Source of the DNA: Collinsella sp.
Lineage (GTDB): Bacteria; Actinomycetota; Coriobacteriia; Coriobacteriales; Coriobacteriaceae
DNA length: 9,913 nt
NCBI GenBank assembly: GCA_019413955.1
Contig: DXMX01000017.1
Span: forward strand, 1-9,913
Direction: 5' to 3'
Below, piece after piece: positions 6,510-9,913 of this stretch. The notes under the pieces were generated by a model. That model was not told where the DNA came from. It saw nothing but the letters and a program-made list of their open reading frames with translations, and searched no databases. Each line of letters opens with the position of its first letter. Position 1 is the stretch's first letter. The position numbers were made by a program, and so were the translations under genes.

Positions 6510-6542
6510 AAAACGCTCCCCAGGATTCGGTCCCAGGGAGCG
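6510..6542 (-). terminator. Intrinsic terminator between greA and lysS
   Basis: On the minus strand CGCTCCC-TG-GGA (6542-6531) pairs with TCC-TG-GGGAGCG (6525-6514) around CCGAA, then TTTTAGTTT. It lies 28 nt after the greA stop and only 18 nt before the lysS start codon, so its T tract almost touches the lysS ribosome binding site. Confidence 0.8.
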
Positions 6543-6570
6543 AAAACATACCTTTACGCGGGACCGTGGT

Positions 6571-7041
6571 CTAGCGTGCGATCTTGGCGATGGTGTAGAC
6601 GCGAGTCTTGCCGGAAGGCGTAACGACCTCGACGGAATCACCCTCGCCGTGACCGATGATGGCGTGACCGACCGGAGACTCGTTGGAAATCTTGTGCTCG
6701 AGCGAGTTGGTCTCGGTGGTACCGACGAGCGTGACTTCCATGACCTCGCCGTTGGGATCAATCAGCGAAACGGTGGAACCGATGGAGACGGTCAGATCGC
6801 CCGTGGTGGCAGCAACCTGAGCGTTGGCAAGAATGGCCTGGATCTCGGCGATACGAGCAGCATTCTGGGCCTGCTTGTCCTTGGCGGCATCGTACTCGGA
6901 GTTCTCCGAAAGGTCGCCGAACGCGCGGGCTTCCTTGATGTCCTCGACGATCTCCTTGGCGTAATCGCCCTCACGCCAGGCGAGCTCCTCGACGAGCTTC
7001 TGGCGGCCCTCAGCGGTCAGTACGATCTGGCTTGCGTCCAT
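6571..7041 (-). CDS. greA: Transcription elongation factor GreA
   Basis: 156 residues, the standard GreA length. It enters the secondary channel of RNA polymerase and stimulates cleavage of backtracked RNA. The N-terminal coiled coil (about 1-75) carries the tip motif FGDLSENSEYDAAKDKQ, with the two acidic tip residues D43 and E46 that hold the catalytic metal. The C-terminal FKBP-like domain (about 80-156) has VSIGSTVSLIDPNGE and NESPVGHAIIGHGEGDSVEV. I start it at ATG 7041 (MDASQIVLT), which has GGGGAG 8 nt upstream; the frame also reaches a TTG at 7071, but that would add residues foreign to the family. It is flanked by terminators on both sides. greA next to lysS is a common bacterial arrangement. 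Confidence 0.97.
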   Translation of the reverse strand: MDASQIVLTAEGRQKLVEELAWREGDYAKEIVEDIKEARAFGDLSENSEYDAAKDKQAQNAARIAEIQAILANAQVAATTGDLTVSIGSTVSLIDPNGEVMEVTLVGTTETNSLEHKISNESPVGHAIIGHGEGDSVEVVTPSGKTRVYTIAKIAR

Positions 7042-7087
7042 ACGGATATCTCCCCAACTCTGATCAAACAATCAACTGTCAACAAAA

Positions 7088-7122
7088 CGAAAAAGACCGG
7101 CTAGCCTGCGGGCAAGCCGGTC
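7088..7122 (-). terminator. Intrinsic terminator of tatA
   Basis: On the minus strand GACCGGCT (7122-7115) pairs with AGCCGGTC (7102-7095), with a GCC/GGC inner stem, followed by TTTTTCGTTTTG. It begins 25 nt after the tatA stop. Confidence 0.9.
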
Positions 7123-7147
7123 AGGTGCTCACCCCAAAGGGATGGGA

Positions 7148-7423
7148 CTACTCTGCGTCCGCGTCGCTGTCCTCTGCCTGCTTCTTCTTGGCAGCAGCGA
7201 GCTTGGCCTCGAGCTCAGCGATCTCCTTGTCCTCCTCGGACTGCTCGACCACGACCTCCTCGGCCTGCTTGGTCTCGGCCTTATCGTCGCCCTCCATACC
7301 CTCGCGGATATTCTTGACGGTAGAGCCGAGGGACTTGCCGAGCTTCGGCAGGTTCTTGGGCCCGAAGATAATCAGGACAACGACGAGAATAATGATGAGC
7401 TCAGGAGCCCTCAGTCCAAACAT
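7148..7423 (-). CDS. tatA: Sec-independent (twin-arginine) translocase subunit TatA/TatE
   Basis: A 91-residue pore-forming component of the Tat system, which exports folded proteins with twin-arginine signals. Residues 8-20 (ELIIILVVVLIIF) are the single short membrane helix, entered by the typical polar residue E8. The FGP hinge is at 20-22, and the amphipathic helix PKNLPKLGKSLGSTVKNIREG (22-42) follows. The tail from about 45 on is rich in E, K and A and predicts as a charged coiled coil or disordered region. I chose ATG 7423 because GGAGG stands 5 nt before it and the family begins there; upstream in-frame residues run into the tRNA gene and are not real. No tatC is in the window, so it is a detached tat gene. 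TatA rather than TatB is inferred from the short hinge and length. Confidence 0.93.
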   Translation of the reverse strand: MFGLRAPELIIILVVVLIIFGPKNLPKLGKSLGSTVKNIREGMEGDDKAETKQAEEVVVEQSEEDKEIAELEAKLAAAKKKQAEDSDADAE

Positions 7424-7459
7424 GTAGACCTCCACAATACAGCGAGACAAGCTCGAATG

Positions 7460-7488
7460 AGTATACCGCGGGTATCGCGGTATCACAA
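7460..7488 (-). promoter_or_regulatory. tatA promoter with a palindromic spacer
   Basis: On the minus strand -35 TTGTGA (7488-7483) and -10 TATACT (7465-7460) are separated by exactly 17 bp, with transcription expected near 7453 and a leader of about 30 nt. The spacer is filled by a perfect inverted repeat: ATACCGCG (7463-7470) and CGCGGTAT (7476-7483) with 5 nt between. A dimeric regulator bound there would cover both hexamers. Confidence 0.7.
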
Positions 7489-7496
7489 CAATAGCT

Positions 7497-7525
7497 AAAA
7501 AAAGGGACCGCAAGAAGCGGTCCCT
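7497..7525 (-). terminator. Intrinsic terminator of tRNA-Pro
   Basis: On the minus strand AGGGACCGC (7525-7517) and GCGGTCCCT (7511-7503) form a perfect 9-bp stem with a 5-nt loop, followed by seven Ts. It begins 10 nt after the CCA end of the tRNA. Confidence 0.95.
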
Positions 7526-7535
7526 CCTCATGCTC

Positions 7536-7612
7536 TGGTCGGGTTGACTGGATTTGAACCAGCGACCCCTGCGTCCCGAACGCAGTGCTCTACCAAACTG
7601 AGCCACAACCCG
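7536..7612 (-). tRNA. tRNA-Pro, anticodon CGG, CCA encoded
   Basis: 77 nt. The acceptor stem CGGGTTG pairs with CAACCCG. The D arm is GCTC...GAGC, and the anticodon stem CTGCG/CGCAG holds the loop TTCGGGA, giving anticodon CGG for codon CCG. G37 is as usual in tRNA-Pro. The T arm is CTGG-TTCAAAT-CCAG. Discriminator A and the CCA end are encoded. It is complete, with no sign of integration at its 3' end. Confidence 0.97.
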
Positions 7613-7623
7613 TTAGCTCGACT

Positions 7624-7629
7624 ATAGTA
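7624..7629 (-). promoter_or_regulatory. Candidate -10 of the tRNA-Pro promoter
   Basis: TACTAT on the minus strand lies 11 nt before the tRNA 5' end, the expected place for a short leader. No convincing -35 is present at 16-18 bp, so readthrough from ispE is also possible. Confidence 0.35.
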
Positions 7630-7661
7630 ACAAAGATTTTCGCCGCGTGCTAGATAAATTT

Positions 7662-8558
7662 TTATTTCTTTGGCGCTTCAATGCGAACCGTGTCGGAAAC
7701 GAGCTCCGTTGCATAAGCCCACCAGCCGTTTTGTTGAGCCGTCGCCGCAAGATTGGCTGCCGTGGCGGCGCTATCGCAGAGAGCAAACGAGCAGGCACCC
7801 GAACCGCACACGTTTGCGGCAATGGTACCGTCCTGTGAACGAAGCCAGTCGAGCACCGTTTGAATCCGCGGCTCCATCTGCGCGGAAATGACACCCAGGT
7901 TGTTGTGGACGAGCGCGTAGGCCGCCTCTGCGTCTCCCGAGCGAAGGGCAGATGCGATCGCTCCGGGCTTGTCCGCAGGCGCTGGGGTCTCGTCAAAACG
8001 TCGATAGGCTTCAATTGTTGAAACGCTTGCCTCGCGCGGCTTAACCAGCACGACGGGTGTCGCGGGAAGTGCGGGGTACTCGGTTGCCAGCACGTCTCCC
8101 CCACCCACGTAAAATGCAGGGCTGGCATGCAAAAAGAAGGGAACGTCGGCGCCAATGCCGCGCGCGATGTTGTCCAGCGCGGGATCGGCACGGTCGATAC
8201 CCCACAGCTCTGCCAAGGCGACAATGACCGCCGCGGCATCCGTCGAAGGACCGCCCAGGCCGGCACACAGCGGGATGCACTTCTCGATCGTGATGCAGAC
8301 GTTGGCTTCACGACCATAATGCTCGGCCATAGCGAGCGCAGCACGATACGCCGTATTCTTTTGCATGGGAAAGTCGGATGTCGGAATCGTCTGGACGGTC
8401 AGCGCCTGTGCCGGCGTAACCGTCACGGTATCGACAAGACCGACGGCTGCCATCAGGGAATCGACCTTATGGTAGCCGCGGTCGTCACGCTCGGTATGAA
8501 CCCCCAGATAGAGGTTGATCTTTGCCGGCGCGGAAAGGGTCAGGGACCAATCGGTCAC
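7662..8558 (-). CDS. ispE: 4-diphosphocytidyl-2-C-methyl-D-erythritol kinase
   Basis: 298 residues, a normal length. It phosphorylates CDP-methylerythritol at the 2-position with ATP, the fourth step of the MEP route to isoprenoids. It is a GHMP-kinase fold. PAKINLYLGV (11-20) carries the conserved lysine, the ATP loop is PLCAGLGGPSTDAAA (96-110), and GADVPFFL (136-143) carries the catalytic aspartate D138. A C-terminal CGSGACSFAL motif follows. The loop reads GGPSTD where most family members have GGGSSD or GGGSTD. The start is GTG 8558, 2 nt after the stop of the upstream gene, with GGAG 8 nt before it inside that gene's end, so translation is probably coupled. The stop is followed at 50 nt by tRNA-Pro, with no terminator between. 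Confidence 0.96.
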   Translation of the reverse strand: MTDWSLTLSAPAKINLYLGVHTERDDRGYHKVDSLMAAVGLVDTVTVTPAQALTVQTIPTSDFPMQKNTAYRAALAMAEHYGREANVCITIEKCIPLCAGLGGPSTDAAAVIVALAELWGIDRADPALDNIARGIGADVPFFLHASPAFYVGGGDVLATEYPALPATPVVLVKPREASVSTIEAYRRFDETPAPADKPGAIASALRSGDAEAAYALVHNNLGVISAQMEPRIQTVLDWLRSQDGTIAANVCGSGACSFALCDSAATAANLAATAQQNGWWAYATELVSDTVRIEAPKK

Positions 8559-8560
8559 CG

Positions 8561-8857
8561 CTAGTGCTCCTCGAGCTGATTGCCGAGCGGGGTAAAAATG
8601 TGCTCGCCGCTCTCGGGGTCGAACAGCTCGACCTGGCCGGTGAGAACATCAATATACTGGTAGGACTGACGCGACTTGCGGCCACGGCGCTCGTCGACCT
8701 CGACGATAAAGACTGCCGGATGGACGCTCTTGATGGTGCCCATGCGCTCGACGACGCGGGTGCGGCCCATGTTGGCCTTCACCTTAACGCGATCGCCCAC
8801 CATATCGGTCAGCTTCTCGTGGATGTCGTCGACGTGATTGACTTCCATCTCTTCCAT
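8561..8857 (-). CDS. veg: Veg family protein (DUF1021)
   Basis: 98 residues, small basic-acidic and soluble. The Veg core VGDRVKVKANMGRTRVVERMGTIKSVHPAVFIVEVDERRGRKSRQSYQYIDVLTGQVEL matches the Bacillus subtilis Veg pattern (V-x-ANxGRxx-x-ER-G...P-VF-V...R-S-SY-DVLT). In B. subtilis Veg is reported to promote biofilm matrix gene expression by countering SinR; no SinR is expected here, so the role is unknown. I start it at ATG 8857, with GGAGG 8 nt upstream; a second ATG at 8848 is poorly spaced and extension to 8881 is unsupported. It is directly coupled to ispE. The same veg-ispE neighbourhood occurs in Firmicutes, which supports the assignment. Confidence 0.88.
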   Translation of the reverse strand: MEEMEVNHVDDIHEKLTDMVGDRVKVKANMGRTRVVERMGTIKSVHPAVFIVEVDERRGRKSRQSYQYIDVLTGQVELFDPESGEHIFTPLGNQLEEH

Positions 8858-8884
8858 GAACAGGGCCTCCAGAAGATGCAATTC

Positions 8885-8904
8885 AAAAAGGGGATAATAC
8901 CCCT
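8885..8904 (-). promoter_or_regulatory. Short terminator-like hairpin in the veg leader
   Basis: On the minus strand AGGGG (8904-8900) pairs with CCCCT (8893-8889) around TATTAT, followed by TTTTT. It lies about 14 nt after the predicted transcription start and 28 nt before the veg start codon. The stem is only 5 bp, so any attenuation would be weak or conditional. Confidence 0.4.
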
Positions 8905-8924
8905 AAGATAGACAAAACTCTAAT

Positions 8925-8954
8925 ACTATAGCACCCTGTTGCGACCACGCACAA
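8925..8954 (-). promoter_or_regulatory. Promoter for veg-ispE, extended -10
   Basis: On the minus strand -35 TTGTGC (8954-8949), an 18-bp spacer and -10 TATAGT (8930-8925), with TGC directly before the -10 (extended -10). The predicted start is near 8918, giving a leader of about 60 nt. Confidence 0.55.
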
Positions 8955-8973
8955 GTAGCTATTTTGGCTACTT
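8953..8973 (-). other. Small hairpin overlapping the dtd stop codon
   Basis: AAGTAGC (8953-8959) and GCTACTT (8967-8973) are a perfect 7-bp inverted repeat; the TAA of dtd lies in the stem. The tail TTGTGCG is poor in T, so it is at best a weak terminator. Confidence 0.4.
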
Positions 8974-9418
8974 ACAGATTGTCGGTATCGAGGACGATGG
9001 TGAATGGGCCGTCGTTGACGAGGTCGACTTTCATATCGGCGCCAAAGATGCCGTGCGCCACGTGTTCGACATCTTGACGAACGAGCGTCAGGAAGTACTC
9101 GTAGAGCTCGTTGGCAACATCGGGGGCGCCTGCATCGGTAAACGACGGACGGCGGCCGTGGCGGCAGTCGGCGAACAGCGTGAACTGCGAGACCACGAGC
9201 ACCTCTCCGTCGACATCGGCAAGCGCCAAGTTGGTCTTGCCGTTCTCGTCCTCGTTAATGCGCAAGCCCCGGAGCTTGCCCCACAGCTTATCAGCCTCGG
9301 CGCGCGTGTCGCCGTGGCCCACGCCCAACAGCACCAGATAGCCGCGTCCAATGCGGCCCACGCACTCGCCGTCGACCGTCACGCCGGCGTTGAGCACGCG
9401 CTGCACCACCGCACGCAC
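8972..9418 (-). CDS. dtd: D-aminoacyl-tRNA deacylase
   Basis: 148 residues, the usual DTD length. It hydrolyses D-amino acids, and glycine from tRNA-Ala, off mischarged tRNA. The two active-site strands are present: SQFTLFAD (77-84), carrying the Ser-Gln pair, and NDGPFTI (135-141), corresponding to the cross-subunit Gly-cisPro motif (usually N-x-GPVT). The N-terminus MRAVVQRVLNAGVTVDGE is typical. The start is GTG 9418, only 3 nt after the rdgB stop, with GAGGAG 6 nt before it overlapping that stop; the genes are almost certainly translationally coupled. Nothing is odd except Phe replacing the common Val in the GPVT motif, a conservative change. Confidence 0.96.
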   Translation of the reverse strand: MRAVVQRVLNAGVTVDGECVGRIGRGYLVLLGVGHGDTRAEADKLWGKLRGLRINEDENGKTNLALADVDGEVLVVSQFTLFADCRHGRRPSFTDAGAPDVANELYEYFLTLVRQDVEHVAHGIFGADMKVDLVNDGPFTIVLDTDNL

Positions 9419-9421
9419 GGC

Positions 9422-9913
9422 CTACTCCTCGCCCGTCAGCTTGGCGGACAGATGCTCGAGCGCATGGAATCGATGGCTGATGGCGTTCTTCTCGTCCGCC
9501 GTGAGCTCGGCCATAGTCTTGCCCGGCGTATCGACCGGCAGGAACAGCGGGTCGTAGCCAAAGCCGTGATCGCCGCGGCCCTCGTGCGCGATAACGCCCT
9601 CGCAGGTGCCCTCACCATAGGTGACCAGGCCGTCCGTGTCGATGAGCGCGACGACGCTCATAAAGCGTGCAGTGCGATCCTCGTCTGCCACGCCCTCCAG
9701 ATTCACGAGCAGCTTGGCGTTGTTGGCGGCATCGTCGCCATGCACGCCCGCATAGCGTGCGCTATACACGCCCGGCTTGCCGTCCAGCGCGTCGACGACC
9801 AAGCCAGAATCGTCGGCGATGGCCATAAGGCCCGTCTCCTCGACGGCAGCCTGCGCCTTGATGATGGCGTTCTCCAAAAACGTCGTGCCGTTTTCCTCGG
9901 GATCCTCAAAATC
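9422..9913 (-). CDS. rdgB: RdgB/HAM1 non-canonical purine NTP pyrophosphatase, N-terminus off the window
   Basis: 163 residues are visible, missing roughly the first 35-40 and entering at the right edge. It removes dITP, dXTP and XTP from the nucleotide pool by hydrolysis to the monophosphate. Visible family motifs are TFLENAIIKAQAA (substrate-binding lysine), ADDSGLVVDALDGKPGVYSARYAG (with the acidic metal ligands and the SARYAG loop), FGYDPLFLP, and KTMAELTADEKNAISHR near the C-terminus. The apparent start at 9877 is an internal TTG (Leu) and should not be used, since the frame is open to the window edge with family sequence. It overlaps functionally and is coupled with dtd. It probably begins in the neighbouring sequence, often after rph. 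Confidence 0.95.
   Translation of the reverse strand, partial: DFEDPEENGTTFLENAIIKAQAAVEETGLMAIADDSGLVVDALDGKPGVYSARYAGVHGDDAANNAKLLVNLEGVADEDRTARFMSVVALIDTDGLVTYGEGTCEGVIAHEGRGDHGFGYDPLFLPVDTPGKTMAELTADEKNAISHRFHALEHLSAKLTGEE

Noticed and set aside
4410..6623. 737-codon open frame on the plus strand
   Set aside because: It is the antisense shadow of lysS: low-complexity Leu/Gly/Val/Asp-rich sequence, no ribosome binding site and no family resemblance, while the minus frame encodes every LysRS motif.
7042..7082. TTGACA at 7082-7077 (minus) as a greA -35 and TTG 7071 as a greA start
   Set aside because: The hexamer at the right -10 spacing is AGTTGG, a poor match, and the extra ten residues from TTG are not GreA sequence.
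7424..7606. N-terminal extension of TatA upstream of 7423
   Set aside because: It would translate the promoter, the tRNA terminator and part of the tRNA-Pro gene. The ATG at 7423 has an ideal ribosome binding site and the family N-terminus.
7536..7612. tRNA-Pro as a phage or island attachment site
   Set aside because: The gene is intact, there is no repeated 3' tRNA fragment in the window and no integrase nearby.
1..9913. CRISPR array, toxin-antitoxin pair, insertion sequence with transposase, or prophage genes
   Set aside because: No regularly spaced direct repeats, no transposase or phage proteins, and no small paired ORFs with such signatures were seen on either strand.

Overview
The window looks like chromosomal DNA from a high-GC member of the Coriobacteriia (Actinomycetota), most likely Collinsella or a close relative. 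That placement is inferred from the gene content (a Veg-IspE pair, a LysRS with an appended tRNA-binding domain, a large tandem acyl-CoA dehydratase activase, a ThrE-type exporter, a stand-alone TatA) and the codon usage; no 16S or other marker is present. Every gene I can support lies on the minus strand, so the window reads right to left. The long plus-strand open frames are GC-rich shadows.

Right end (9913 to 7612): a truncated rdgB (dITP/XTP pyrophosphatase) is followed 3 nt later by dtd (D-aminoacyl-tRNA deacylase). These form a quality-control pair for the nucleotide pool and for charged tRNA. A promoter between dtd and veg then drives veg, and ispE (MEP isoprenoid pathway) starts 2 nt after the veg stop.

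Middle (7612 to 4419): an intact tRNA-Pro(CGG) with encoded CCA and a textbook terminator; tatA with its own promoter, whose spacer is a 21-bp operator-like palindrome; greA; then lysS, a class II lysyl-tRNA synthetase carrying a C-terminal MetRS/EMAPII-type tRNA-binding domain. Intrinsic terminators separate tRNA/tatA, tatA/greA and greA/lysS, and lie downstream of lysS.

Left half (4419 to 1): a ThrE-family threonine/serine exporter with an unusual acidic N-terminus, a small DUF2798-type membrane protein, and the first 494 residues of a large tandem 2-hydroxyacyl-CoA dehydratase activase that leaves the window. The spaces between these genes hold most of the unexplained structure: three long imperfect palindromes that resemble dispersed REP/MITE-type elements, a 21-bp palindrome upstream of the activase, and a long structured 3' UTR.

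Most of the window is housekeeping. I see no phage, plasmid, CRISPR, toxin-antitoxin or defence cassette. The points worth following are the LysRS fusion, the two operator-like palindromes and the palindromic intergenic elements.
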